Below, in pieces: positions 27,404 to 36,868 of a DNA stretch of 64,000 bases. Every line of letters begins with the position of its first letter. The stretch's first letter is position 1. The stretch is from UBA1737 sp964474685 (GTDB lineage: Bacteria > Bacillota_I > Bacilli_A > ML615J-28 > CAG-313): contig CAYYTE010000001.1 in NCBI GenBank assembly GCA_964474685.1, forward strand, positions 21,392-85,391. The letters run 5' to 3'. The translations under genes and the position numbers were made by a program. The notes under the pieces were generated by a model. The model was not told the origin of the DNA. It saw only the letters and a list, made by a program, of their open reading frames with translations, and ran no database searches.

Positions 27404-28321
27404 ATGGAAAACTTAGTATATTTGTGCATTGATGCGGGGGGGACAAAAACCAAGGGTTGTTTGTTTTCCTTAGATGGGAATGTTGTAGCAGAGTGTGTTA
27501 CAGGACCAGGAAGTCCTGCAGCGGACCCAGATTCTTGTTGGGACAATATAACTTGTGCCATTGATAAATTAATTAAAGAGAATCCACTACTTAAGGTTTG
27601 TTTTATTCAAATGGGTGTTTCAGGGGCTGGTGTTGTTCCTAATTTAAAAAGTATTGAAAAGGGCTTTAGTGATAAATATAGGGTTCCTTGTTCAATTCAA
27701 AATGATGCGATTGAAGGCTTGTATTCAATTATTCAAGATAAATATAAAAGTGGAATTCTTGTACTTGCGGGAACAGGGAGTGCTGTTTACGGAATCAAAG
27801 ATAAAGTTACTTTTTTGATTGGTGGCTGGGGCCATATTATTCGTGAACGTGGAAGTGCATACGCATGTTGTCACCAAGCAAGTTTAAGGGTTATTGATAA
27901 GTATGAGAATAAGATGACTTTATCTGATTTCGATAAACTATGGATGAAACATTTAGGAATTGATACTGTAAATGATTTTAAAAAAGTGTTTTATGGCTCT
28001 CCCAAAGATGTGATTGCTAAGAATGTTATATATATAAAGCAACTAGCAAATGATGGAAATTTGGATGCCCGAGATATCTTGTTAGAAGAAGGCAAAGCCT
28101 TAGGTGAACAAGTTCATAAACTTGCTGTTCAACTTGATTTGACAGATGATGCTGTTATTGGATTAAGAGGAAGTTTTATTTTAAAAGATGCAATGTTTGT
28201 TCAACAAGGTTTGTTTAGTTATTTAGATAATTTAAATTACCATTTTAAATATATAGAAAAAGAAGAAGATCCTATTGTAGGAAGTTTCTATATGGCAAAA
28301 GAAAGAAGTATCGTATGTTAG
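27404..28321 (+). CDS. BadF/BadG-type sugar kinase (N-acetylglucosamine/N-acetylmuramic acid kinase-like)
   Basis: A 305-residue ASKHA-fold kinase. The phosphate-1 motif CIDAGGTKTKG opens the protein; LAGTGSAVYG is the phosphate-2 motif. The family includes human NAGK and Clostridium MurK, which phosphorylates both MurNAc and GlcNAc at O6. The usual G-D-E-G-S turn after GGWG reads R-E-R-G-S here, a change near the active site that may alter specificity or activity. It starts two bases after MupG and overlaps AnmK by seven bases. Without a PTS, this enzyme is the best candidate to phosphorylate free MurNAc and GlcNAc released by NamZ and NagZ. Confidence 0.82.
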   Translation: MENLVYLCIDAGGTKTKGCLFSLDGNVVAECVTGPGSPAADPDSCWDNITCAIDKLIKENPLLKVCFIQMGVSGAGVVPNLKSIEKGFSDKYRVPCSIQNDAIEGLYSIIQDKYKSGILVLAGTGSAVYGIKDKVTFLIGGWGHIIRERGSAYACCHQASLRVIDKYENKMTLSDFDKLWMKHLGIDTVNDFKKVFYGSPKDVIAKNVIYIKQLANDGNLDARDILLEEGKALGEQVHKLAVQLDLTDDAVIGLRGSFILKDAMFVQQGLFSYLDNLNYHFKYIEKEEDPIVGSFYMAKERSIVC

Positions 28322-29442
28322 CTATAGGGATTATGAGTGGTACCTCTTTAGATGGAGTGGATTGTTCGCTAGTACGTATTAAAAACGTATTTGGTAAGGT
28401 AAGATATGACCAAATTGATTTTGTTTGTATTCCTTATGAAGAGTCTTTTAAACAAAAGATTTTAGAAGCATCTTCTTTATCTTCATCGAATGTACAATTA
28501 ATTTGTAGTTTAAATGTTGAAGTGTCAAAAAAATATTGTGATGCTGTTAAAAAGATATTAGAAAATAATAATTTAAGTTCAAAGTCTATTAACTTTATTG
28601 CTATGCATGGCCAAACGATTTGGCATAATCCAAATAACAAAGATGGCTTTGAATCATCGACTTTACAAATTGGTGATCCATCAATTCTTGCTTATGAGTT
28701 TAACACAAGAGTTATATCAAATTTTCGAATGATGGATATGGCAGCTGGTGGGTGTGGTGCCCCCTTAATTCCAATGGTAGATTATATTTACTTTCGTGCC
28801 CTGAAATGTAATGTTGCTTGTCAAAATATTGGTGGGATTGGAAATGTTTGTTTTGTTCCTAAAAATCACAAGAAACAAGATGTAATTGCTTTTGATACAG
28901 GTGTTGGGAATATGCTCATTGATTTAGCAATGAGGAAGTTATATAATCAGCCCTATGATTGTGATGGTAAGATTGCTCTAAGTGGCGTTGCTCATGAGTG
29001 CCTTGTAGATAAGTGGATTAATGAGGATACCTATTTAACCGAACCACTTCCGAAAAGTACAGGACGTGAAAGGTATAATGATGACTACTTAAATAAAATG
29101 TTAGAGGATGCAAAGGGATTACCTAATGAAGATATAATTGCTTCAATTACTTGTTTTACTGCGGATTCAATTGTCCTTGAATATAAAAAGTTTTTACCAA
29201 CGCTTGATGTTGTATTATTATCCGGTGGTGGCAGTAATAATCCGGCAATTGTAAATAGACTCGTGGAAAAATTAGAGTGTCCGGTTTACATTGATACAAA
29301 TAGTGATAGTTTTGAGGCTTTTGGATTTGCAATATTAGGTTATTATACACTTAAAAAAAGGCCTGCAAATATATGCCAAGTAACAAATGCAAAAAGTGAA
29401 GTGGTACTTGGTAACATAACAAATAAACCAAGAAAGGATTAA
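28315..29442 (+). CDS. anmK: 1,6-anhydro-N-acetylmuramic acid kinase
   Basis: AnmK opens the anhydro ring of 1,6-anhydro-MurNAc and phosphorylates it to MurNAc-6-phosphate, the substrate of MurQ. The 375-residue protein has GIMSGTSLDGVDCSL, HGQTIWH, QNIGGIGNV, FDTGVGNMLID (usually FDTGPGN) and LLSGGGSNN. 1,6-Anhydro sugars arise from lytic transglycosylases, mostly of Gram-negative bacteria, so its presence suggests that the organism also takes up foreign wall fragments; this is an inference. It overlaps the kinase gene by seven bases. Confidence 0.92.
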   Translation: MLAIGIMSGTSLDGVDCSLVRIKNVFGKVRYDQIDFVCIPYEESFKQKILEASSLSSSNVQLICSLNVEVSKKYCDAVKKILENNNLSSKSINFIAMHGQTIWHNPNNKDGFESSTLQIGDPSILAYEFNTRVISNFRMMDMAAGGCGAPLIPMVDYIYFRALKCNVACQNIGGIGNVCFVPKNHKKQDVIAFDTGVGNMLIDLAMRKLYNQPYDCDGKIALSGVAHECLVDKWINEDTYLTEPLPKSTGRERYNDDYLNKMLEDAKGLPNEDIIASITCFTADSIVLEYKKFLPTLDVVLLSGGGSNNPAIVNRLVEKLECPVYIDTNSDSFEAFGFAILGYYTLKKRPANICQVTNAKSEVVLGNITNKPRKD

Positions 29443-29446
29443 GAAT

Positions 29447-30364
29447 ATGGATGTAGATTTAAAAAAGATTTCAACAGAAAATAGAAATCCTCATACATTA
29501 AATATTGATGTGATTCCTACAATTGAAGTGTTGAAAGAGATTAATGACGAAGACAAAGGGGTTGCGGGTGCAGTGGAACTTGCTATTCCTCAAATTGCCA
29601 AAGCAGTAGATAAAATTGTAGAATCCTTTGAAAAGGGTGGCCGTTTGATATATATGGGAGCAGGTACTAGTGGAAGAATTGGAATTCTTGATGCTGTAGA
29701 ATGCCCTCCAACTTATGGTGTTGATTTCAATATGGTTCAATGTTTAATGGCTGGCGGAGCAAAAGCAATGGTGAAAGCTGTTGAAGGTGCTGAAGATTCT
29801 AAAGAATTAGCAAAAGAAGATTTAAAGAATATCAATGTAACACCAAATGATTTTGTTTGTGGAATTGCCGCAAGTGGAAGAACTCCTTATGTTATTGGGG
29901 GAATGGAATATGCAAAATCTTTAAATATTCCTACGGGTTGTATTACAACAAGTGCCGCATCTCTTCTTGCAAGTATTGTAGATTTTCCAATTGAGGCAGT
30001 AACAGGCCCTGAGGCGATTACAGGTTCTACAAGGATGAAGTCCGGAACTGCTCAAAAGATGATTTGTAATATGATTTCTACTACCGCAATGATTAAACTT
30101 GGAAAAGTTTATCAAAATCTAATGATTGATTTACAAGCAACAAATGAGAAGTTAGTATCTAGATCCTGCTCGATTGTTTCCTCTTTATATGGAACTACAA
30201 AAGAAGAAAGTATGGAGTTAATTCATTCCTTTGGTAGTATTAAACGTGTAATCTTTTCAAAAGAAACAGGTGTAACTAACGCCTTAACTATTGATAACTA
30301 TTTAAAGAGTGCAAATAATAATATTCGTAAAGCAATTGCTCTTTTTGAAGGACGAGCAAGATGA
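29447..30364 (+). CDS. murQ: N-acetylmuramic acid 6-phosphate etherase
   Basis: Splits the lactyl ether of MurNAc-6-phosphate, giving GlcNAc-6-phosphate and D-lactate. The 305-residue SIS-domain protein has GAGTSGRIGILDAVECPPTYG-type phosphate binding (Gly-Ala-Gly-Thr-Ser), the first catalytic Glu in the ECPP motif, the second in VEGAED, and IAASGRTPYVIGG. Length is normal. No MurR-type regulator accompanies it. Its stop TGA overlaps the next start as ATGA. Confidence 0.96.
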   Translation: MDVDLKKISTENRNPHTLNIDVIPTIEVLKEINDEDKGVAGAVELAIPQIAKAVDKIVESFEKGGRLIYMGAGTSGRIGILDAVECPPTYGVDFNMVQCLMAGGAKAMVKAVEGAEDSKELAKEDLKNINVTPNDFVCGIAASGRTPYVIGGMEYAKSLNIPTGCITTSAASLLASIVDFPIEAVTGPEAITGSTRMKSGTAQKMICNMISTTAMIKLGKVYQNLMIDLQATNEKLVSRSCSIVSSLYGTTKEESMELIHSFGSIKRVIFSKETGVTNALTIDNYLKSANNNIRKAIALFEGRAR

Positions 30365-31098
30365 AGACAGTTCAAAGGGAACTCATTCATGATGGATATA
30401 CTTTAAGGGGACTATATACTACTCCTGATGGTGAGTTTTCAAAACTTGTAGTAATGCTTCATGGCTTTACAGGACATAAGAATGAAAATGGTTACTTTTT
30501 TAAATATTTAAGTTGGGAACTAGCAAAATATGGGATTGCTTCACTTCGGTTTGATTTTATGGGGAGCGGTGATTCCGATGGATATTTTAAAGATTTTACT
30601 TTAGATACTTTATTAAGTGATGCGAGTTGTATAATTGATGAGGGTGTAATACTGAATCATCATAAGAATATTATTCTACTTGGTTTTTCTATGGGTGGGG
30701 CGATTGCTTCAAGAATATCCCTTAGTAAAAACTCATTAATTGAGAAAATGATTCTTGCATCTCCTGCTGGGAATATGCCATTGCTTTTAGAAGCTGCTTA
30801 TAATACAAGAACTCCTAATGATAATGAGTGTGTAGATATGGGTGGATACTATTTAAGTAAAAAGACTGTCGATAGTTTTCAAAACTATGATTTCTATAAA
30901 AACTTAGAAGAATTTACGAAACAGGTATTAATCATACATGGTTCTAAAGATGCGGCTGTGGATTTACAATATAGTAGAAAATTCTATGAATCCTATAAGT
31001 TTGCTACTTATGAGATTATACCGAATGCAACTCATTGCTATACGACTATTGAAGATAGAAAAAAAGTATATAATCTAATTATAGATTTTTGTAAATAA
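30361..31098 (+). CDS. Alpha/beta hydrolase (esterase-like)
   Basis: A 245-residue cytosolic serine hydrolase. It has the oxyanion motif MLHGFTGHK, the nucleophile elbow GFSMGG near residue 112, the acid in HGSKDAAVD and the His in NATHCY. It resembles the cinnamoyl/feruloyl esterase-like group of small hydrolases. Translationally coupled to murQ by ATGA. In this setting it might remove O-acetyl or other ester groups from wall sugars (for example 6-O-acetyl-MurNAc), which would otherwise block the kinase step; that is a guess from position. Confidence 0.75.
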   Translation: MKTVQRELIHDGYTLRGLYTTPDGEFSKLVVMLHGFTGHKNENGYFFKYLSWELAKYGIASLRFDFMGSGDSDGYFKDFTLDTLLSDASCIIDEGVILNHHKNIILLGFSMGGAIASRISLSKNSLIEKMILASPAGNMPLLLEAAYNTRTPNDNECVDMGGYYLSKKTVDSFQNYDFYKNLEEFTKQVLIIHGSKDAAVDLQYSRKFYESYKFATYEIIPNATHCYTTIEDRKKVYNLIIDFCK

Positions 31099-31110
31099 TT
31101 TGGAGTCGTT

Positions 31111-31806
31111 ATGAAAGCAAAAATGATTGCCCATCGTGGGTATAGTAAGTTTGAGTTAGAAAATACTGCCCCTGCCTTTATTTCGGCTGGTGTTAAAAGT
31201 TTTTATGGAACCGAATGTGATGTTCATAAGACTCTTGATAATCAATTTGTAATTTGTCACGATGATAATATATCAAGAATTAGTGGAATTGATTTATTTA
31301 TAAAAGATGCTCGTTTTGATGATTTAGCAAGGGTGAATTTAAATGATATAACCAAAGACAATTTTGTAACATATTATCATATTATTAAACTAAGTGATTA
31401 TATTGAGATAAATGCCAGGTATCATAAACATTGTGTTATTGAATTAAAAGATGTATTTACAAGGGATGATTTAAAAGAAATAATAAAGATTATTCAATCT
31501 TTTAATTATTTAGAAAATTGTTCCTTCATATCTTTTATCTCTAGTAATTTATTTCAGCTTCGCGATATGGGTTTCGATAATGAAATGATGGTATTATTAA
31601 CAGAGTTTAAGGATGAGTATTTAACGGATTTGATTAAATATAGTTTAGGAATTGATATATTATATAAAAATATCTCAAAGACACTAGTTGATTTAATTCA
31701 TAGTAATCATTTAAAAGTAAATGTTTGGACTGTGAATGATGAACTGGAAGTAAAAGAATTAGAAGCTATGGGTGTAGATTACATTACAACCAATTGGATA
31801 GAATAA
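31111..31806 (+). CDS. Glycerophosphodiester phosphodiesterase
   Basis: A 231-residue GDPD-fold enzyme without signal peptide. Catalytic residues are visible: IAHRGYS, the metal ligands in ECDVH, and the second His in CHDD; ELKD follows. It hydrolyses glycerophosphodiesters to glycerol-3-phosphate and an alcohol. Being last in the salvage operon, it could process glycerophosphate-containing wall (teichoic acid) fragments taken up with the sugars. This would match the NAGPA enzymes outside, which also act on phosphodiesters. GGAG at about 31101-31104 is the ribosome site. Confidence 0.85.
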   Translation: MKAKMIAHRGYSKFELENTAPAFISAGVKSFYGTECDVHKTLDNQFVICHDDNISRISGIDLFIKDARFDDLARVNLNDITKDNFVTYYHIIKLSDYIEINARYHKHCVIELKDVFTRDDLKEIIKIIQSFNYLENCSFISFISSNLFQLRDMGFDNEMMVLLTEFKDEYLTDLIKYSLGIDILYKNISKTLVDLIHSNHLKVNVWTVNDELEVKELEAMGVDYITTNWIE

Positions 31807-31828
31807 AAAAGGCCAAAAGGCCTTTTTT
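31805..31828. terminator. Bidirectional terminator between convergent genes
   Basis: A perfect 10-bp stem (31805-31814 with 31819-31828), AAAA loop, A run on the left and T run on the right. It serves both the plus-strand salvage operon and the minus-strand exporter pair. Confidence 0.92.
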
Positions 31829-34346
31829 ACATATCATATTTTGATGTCAATACTGCAGGAGGAAGTCTTAATAAATTAATAATAGGTAGGATACCAATGA
31901 ATACATTTAATAAAGTAAGTCCTACGAGTATTCCTAGTACTGGAAGAATCGATAAATATACACTTATGCCAATGGAAGGTATTGTTGCTAAGAAGAAGTA
32001 TACTCCCACTGTTATAAGTACGGTAGGTATGGTTGTGAAGAGAGTTATGGAAAGAATTTGTATAGCAAATAATTCAATAAGACTATTCTTGCCTATTCCA
32101 ATACTGCGATAAACTCCAATATCATATATCTTTTTAATTGCACTTGATTTCATTGTGAAATATAGTATAAATACTGTTGCAAGTAAAACAGTTAAAGTGA
32201 CAATTAATCTTGAGTTTCTTTTTTGAATTAGTTCATTTAAATAAGACTCCATTTTCTCTTGGTAGAGATTGGATTTTGATTGTCTTAACGATACATTTAC
32301 ATCATTTCCTAGCATATCTTTTGTTGGAATTGTCACATCGGTATCACTAAAATATGAGTCGATTTGGGATTGATTAGTTGATAATATTTGGAACTTTTTA
32401 TTGTACTTAATTAATAAATCGTTGTAAGTAGAATAAAGTCCTTCTGGAAATAAGATGTCTACATTGTAGAAATCATTTGTATAATAGCCAATGACATTAA
32501 ACTCTAACTCGCTGTTAAAGAGATTTAATTTAAATCCTTTATAACGAACACTGTCCCATAACTTTTTACTGCCAATGATATCTACTTGTGTATCTGTCTT
32601 TGTTAATGGTAAGTCTTTTACTATTGTTTCTAATTCGTTTGAATAATATCTCGTGTCTATATTTTTATATTTTTCTTCATACTCACTATAGATATTTGCT
32701 GAAGTAGAATAGGTTGGGAGCGAATCACAAAGATAATTTGATCCATAGATAGACATATTGTTGGCATCACTTATACCAACAACAACAACCGAGAGATTCT
32801 TTTCTTTAATATCTAAGGTTTTCCCGATAAAGTCTTCCGCATTAGAAAATAAGTTTTTCGCAATAGAGTTAGATTTTAAAGCTTTATCACAAACCCACTT
32901 ATCGAGTACTACTTCATTAAACGCATTTGGGAGTCTTCCATAGATTAATTTACTTGAGTCTAGGTAACTCATAGGCATGAAACTAAAACCTTCGATTGTT
33001 AGTTTTGATACGCCTAGTTGTATAAACTCATTATACGAGTATTCCAAAGAAGTGGAATGAACAGGTAAGGTTTCACCTATTTTTTCTTGTTTTAATTTAT
33101 CATAAAGTCCATTAAAGCCTTGTTGGAATCCATAATTTGTTACATAATCGTTCGTAGTATATTCAATAGTTGTTGATCTTGCGTCCGTCAATACGACGGT
33201 TTCTGGATGAACACTTGATACTGTCATAAAATCATTAACAGATATCGTTAATAATACTGCCATAATGATTAAACTTAGAAACAAGAATATTTGTTTCTTT
33301 TTCATTAAAACGATATTATCCCAAGCTATATGCCATAATTCTTTTTTTGATAGTTTTGATTTCTTTGAACTTTTTAGATTTGGCAAATGATAATTAAATT
33401 CTTCAATTTCATTTTGTGATATTACAGGCCTATGAGAATCTAGCACTTCAATTTGACCATTATTATCAATCGTGGCAACAGGAGCAGTACTGGATGCTTG
33501 AATGAAATATTGACCATGTTCATAAATGATATTTAATTGAATCGTCGGAGCATTACAATCTTTATGGTTATAGACATTTATATTTGCAAAATTGCAATCT
33601 ACACCTTTTTTATCATAGTCTTTTAAGTATAAAGTTTCATCATCGATATAATCTAATGTTTCTGATTTTTTATTTGTCTCATCTTTTATAATCTTGCCAT
33701 CATTAATATGAAGAATTCGATCGGCATAGAAATAAGCAATGTCTTTTTCATGAGTTACTAGAAGGACTAGACATTCTTTTGATATCTTTTTAATGATATT
33801 CATAATTTGAATGGTGTTCTTTTTATCAAGGTTTCCCGTGGGTTCATCCGCAAATATTATTTTTGGTGATTTTACTAATGCTCTTGCAATTGCAACTCTT
33901 TGCATTTGTCCGCCTGATAAATCCCTAACTAATTTCTTTCGGTATTTATACATACCTACTGCTTTTAAAACATATTCAATTCGTTCGGTTTTTTCTTTTT
34001 CTGGTATATCATAGATATTTAATACTAGTTCAATATTGTACCAGATTGTTGCATCTGGTAATAAGTAATAGTTTTGAAAGATATAGCCATAGAGTTCATT
34101 TCGAAATTTATCACACATCTTGTAGTTATACTTCTTTAAAGTGACATCTCCTACCGTAATCGTGCCTGATTGAAACGAGTCAAGACCACCGATAGTATTA
34201 AGAAATGTTGTTTTACCACTACCTGATTCCCCAAGTAAACATACAAGCCCCGTATCTTCAAAAGTGATAGTAGCATCTTTAATAACATGTATTTCATTTT
34301 CTTTATGTTTGTTAAAGTATTTTTCTAGATGATTTGTTTGTATCAT
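31827..34346 (-). CDS. ABC exporter with fused ATPase and FtsX-type permease
   Basis: An 839-residue protein. The ATPase domain (about 1-220) has Walker A GESGSGKT, signature LSGGQMQR and Walker B IIFADEPTGNLD. After a linker and one membrane segment (about 345-370) comes a large external domain, then three membrane segments at the C-terminus in FtsX/MacB arrangement. Such one-piece exporters of the type VII ABC class move peptides, lipids or lipoproteins, or act mechanically. The start ATG directly follows the partner gene, separated by one base. The two probably form a heterodimer; the substrate is unknown. Confidence 0.85.
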   Translation of the reverse strand: MIQTNHLEKYFNKHKENEIHVIKDATITFEDTGLVCLLGESGSGKTTFLNTIGGLDSFQSGTITVGDVTLKKYNYKMCDKFRNELYGYIFQNYYLLPDATIWYNIELVLNIYDIPEKEKTERIEYVLKAVGMYKYRKKLVRDLSGGQMQRVAIARALVKSPKIIFADEPTGNLDKKNTIQIMNIIKKISKECLVLLVTHEKDIAYFYADRILHINDGKIIKDETNKKSETLDYIDDETLYLKDYDKKGVDCNFANINVYNHKDCNAPTIQLNIIYEHGQYFIQASSTAPVATIDNNGQIEVLDSHRPVISQNEIEEFNYHLPNLKSSKKSKLSKKELWHIAWDNIVLMKKKQIFLFLSLIIMAVLLTISVNDFMTVSSVHPETVVLTDARSTTIEYTTNDYVTNYGFQQGFNGLYDKLKQEKIGETLPVHSTSLEYSYNEFIQLGVSKLTIEGFSFMPMSYLDSSKLIYGRLPNAFNEVVLDKWVCDKALKSNSIAKNLFSNAEDFIGKTLDIKEKNLSVVVVGISDANNMSIYGSNYLCDSLPTYSTSANIYSEYEEKYKNIDTRYYSNELETIVKDLPLTKTDTQVDIIGSKKLWDSVRYKGFKLNLFNSELEFNVIGYYTNDFYNVDILFPEGLYSTYNDLLIKYNKKFQILSTNQSQIDSYFSDTDVTIPTKDMLGNDVNVSLRQSKSNLYQEKMESYLNELIQKRNSRLIVTLTVLLATVFILYFTMKSSAIKKIYDIGVYRSIGIGKNSLIELFAIQILSITLFTTIPTVLITVGVYFFLATIPSIGISVYLSILPVLGILVGLTLLNVFIGILPIINLLRLPPAVLTSKYDM

Positions 34347-34347
34347 G

Positions 34348-36588
34348 TTACATATCCTCCTTTAAAGCAGTGACTTTTAGTTTGGTTTTTAGATAGTGGT
34401 TGAAAATTAAACCGGTAATTAATAATGACCCCGTATTTATAATAAAAAACACAATGTAATAATAGAATTTATAGTATTTAACTATATTTACAATAAACTC
34501 AATTTTAAATATTGCAAGTATCCCCATAATTAATATTGAAAAGACAAAAGAGGTTAATGCATAAAACAAGATTTCTAAGATATTAATTTGGGATACCGTC
34601 TTTTGTTTCATACCAATAGTTTTTAATATTATATAATCATTCTTTTTAAATCTTAATAAGGATGTAAGAATAACTATTTCTAATATATATAGAATAATTG
34701 TAAAACCAAGAGACACACCAAGAGTAATAAGACGTTCTTGAACTTTTGCGTCATCATAACTTGTGGAACCTATTTGGTAGGGGCTTACTGCCTCATATCC
34801 TAGTTTTCGTAATTTTTGGATAGTTGCATCAACGTATGCGTAGTCTTTAAGATAGAGGCCCGCTTGACTAGGACTTAGATCATTATAAAACATATTGTAA
34901 GTTTTTTCGTTTATCTCAACTACTTTGTTTGTAGATTGGTTTACTTTATCGGAAATGATTAAATTATCTACAACATTATATTTGGATGATTCATCAAGTT
35001 TATAATAGAACTTTGTAGCTGTTTGGATGATATTACTTGGTTTTAGTGAATAGTCTTTTAAAAAATATTCAGATAAAACAATTTCATAATCCTTTAGTAA
35101 ATTGTTAATAGTAAATGTAGGAATGTTGATTTTCTTAGTGTAGGTCTTAGACCCGGTTGAAAAGGTAATATCAAAGTATTGATCATGAGACTTTGCGGTT
35201 GTTTCAAACATAGTAGAAACAAGAGGGTCAAAATAGATTTGTTCTGTTTTTCCTTTTATGATTCCAACTACCTTACAAGTTTGTTTTACATAATAATCGG
35301 GTCCCCACTTTTTCTCATTATTGAAATATATTGGTATTTCTGTATTTAATATTGATTCATCTGTTGTTGTAACTACGACTTCGTTATAGTTTGTAGGAAG
35401 AACGCCTTTTGATAAATCCTCTTGTTTTAGTGCACTTGATGATTTCATAAAGTTATTCCAAGTAAGGAATGTGATAGTTTCATAATTTGGAATATCCATT
35501 TCATCCGATTGTACATGATAAAAGATTGAGTAATCAATGTTTTTTTGGTAGAAGTAGTTTATATCGTTGACGTAATTGTACTTATCTACTCGAGTCACAT
35601 TATCTAGTGATGAGAATGTGTCTAAGTCTTCTTCACTAAATGCGACTTTACCGGTGTTTTGAACTACAACTCTTGTCGGGTCGGAGTTTTTAAAAGCAGT
35701 ATTGTCGTATTGTTTTGTAAATGTATCATCGATATTACCAAAGAAGGTTCCAATGAATATATAACTTGCAATTGCGACAAATAGGGTAAAGATAAAAAAT
35801 AAGATTGTTCTTTTGGGTTGGGCAATAAAATTTATTCCCGCAAAATAGAAAGGCATTTTTTTATTTTCTTTAATAGTTGCCCCCTCAATATCTTTTGTAT
35901 TTATGGACCTTGGTGTTCTTACCTCATCCGTTAATACTTTTCCTTCAACGATGTGAATCTTTCTTGTGATAAAAGGCTCTGCCTGTTCGATGTTGTGTGT
36001 AACAATGATTACGAGCATATCTTTTGAGAGATCACTTAGTAATTTCATTATTTCAGTTCCATTTTCACTATCAAGGTTTCCTGTAGGTTCATCCGCAATA
36101 ATAATCTCGCATTCTTTCGCTAGTGCTCTTGCAATAGATAGTCGTTGTTTTTGCCCTGCAGATAGTTTGGATGCTAAATGATTTTTTCTTGATGATAATC
36201 CCACCTCATTAATATAAGATAAAGCTTTTGTCTTTGCTTCCTCTTTTGTATATCCTTTGATCCATAATGCAGATTCTACATTTTGTAAGACAGTATAACT
36301 ATCAATTAAATTATAATTTTGAAATATGAAACCGATATTCTCTCTTCTATAAGTTTCCCAATCTGCTTGGTCAAAGCCACTTGTGGGTTCACAATTAAAA
36401 TACATCTCCCCATTTTCATATGAATCTTGGCCACTTAATACATTTAATAAAGTAGTTTTACCACTGCCACTTTCTCCTGTAATTGCTACAAACTCGCCTT
36501 TATTAAATGATAGGTTAATCTTTTCAAGACCAACAGTGACATTGCCCGAGTTGTAATAGTATTTTGAAATATTCTCTAAACGCAGCAT
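34348..36588 (-). CDS. ABC exporter with fused ATPase and FtsX-type permease, partner
   Basis: A 746-residue protein built like its neighbour: ATPase (about 1-225) with GESGSGKTT, LSAGQKQRL (Ala in the usual LSGGQ signature) and ADEPTGNLD; membrane segment near 265-285; large external domain; three C-terminal membrane segments. I choose ATG at 36588 because AAGGAGG precedes it; a longer frame from 36618 would start at or before the likely -10 box (TATAAT, 36615-36610). The altered signature suggests asymmetric ATP hydrolysis in a heterodimer. It is divergent from the oligopeptide transporter, so it is separately controlled. Confidence 0.83.
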   Translation of the reverse strand: MLRLENISKYYYNSGNVTVGLEKINLSFNKGEFVAITGESGSGKTTLLNVLSGQDSYENGEMYFNCEPTSGFDQADWETYRRENIGFIFQNYNLIDSYTVLQNVESALWIKGYTKEEAKTKALSYINEVGLSSRKNHLASKLSAGQKQRLSIARALAKECEIIIADEPTGNLDSENGTEIMKLLSDLSKDMLVIIVTHNIEQAEPFITRKIHIVEGKVLTDEVRTPRSINTKDIEGATIKENKKMPFYFAGINFIAQPKRTILFFIFTLFVAIASYIFIGTFFGNIDDTFTKQYDNTAFKNSDPTRVVVQNTGKVAFSEEDLDTFSSLDNVTRVDKYNYVNDINYFYQKNIDYSIFYHVQSDEMDIPNYETITFLTWNNFMKSSSALKQEDLSKGVLPTNYNEVVVTTTDESILNTEIPIYFNNEKKWGPDYYVKQTCKVVGIIKGKTEQIYFDPLVSTMFETTAKSHDQYFDITFSTGSKTYTKKINIPTFTINNLLKDYEIVLSEYFLKDYSLKPSNIIQTATKFYYKLDESSKYNVVDNLIISDKVNQSTNKVVEINEKTYNMFYNDLSPSQAGLYLKDYAYVDATIQKLRKLGYEAVSPYQIGSTSYDDAKVQERLITLGVSLGFTIILYILEIVILTSLLRFKKNDYIILKTIGMKQKTVSQINILEILFYALTSFVFSILIMGILAIFKIEFIVNIVKYYKFYYYIVFFIINTGSLLITGLIFNHYLKTKLKVTALKEDM

Positions 36589-36669
36589 AATTTCCTCCTT
36601 AATACCTTGATTATACAAGGAAATACTATATAAATGTTAAAAAGTGCTTTATTATATGTTTCATATGAC

Positions 36670-36698
36670 TTGCAAAAAGTAACGAAAAATGGTAAAAT
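36670..36698 (+). promoter_or_regulatory. Upstream promoter of the opp operon
   Basis: TTGCAA (36670-36675), 17 bp, TAAAAT (36693-36698) preceded by TGG. Confidence 0.55.
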
Positions 36699-36771
36699 AT
36701 ATAAGTAAAATAAAGCAAAATCAAGGAAATTATGTATAAAATTCATTACAAAAATTGAAAAAAAAGTTCAA

Positions 36772-36785
36772 TGTAAGCATTTTCA
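36772..36785 (+). promoter_or_regulatory. Possible cre-like operator upstream of oppA
   Basis: TGTAAGCATTTTCA resembles the 14-base LacI/CcpA consensus except for A in place of the central G. It lies between the two opp promoters. Confidence 0.3.
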
Positions 36786-36807
36786 TATTCTATTTTGTGT
36801 AAAAAGT

Positions 36808-36836
36808 TTGACATTCGACATTTTGTATAGTAAAAT
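36808..36836 (+). promoter_or_regulatory. Proximal promoter of the opp operon
   Basis: A consensus TTGACA (36808-36813), 17 bp, TAAAAT (36831-36836), 32 bases before the oppA start. Confidence 0.75.
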
Positions 36837-36868
36837 GAATATAAACTTTTTGAAGAGGAGGAAACGAT

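Noticed and set aside
36586..36618. Longer N-terminus for the second exporter starting at 36618
   Set aside because: The extra codons overlap the likely -10 box and the AAGGAGG ribosome site that serves ATG 36588.
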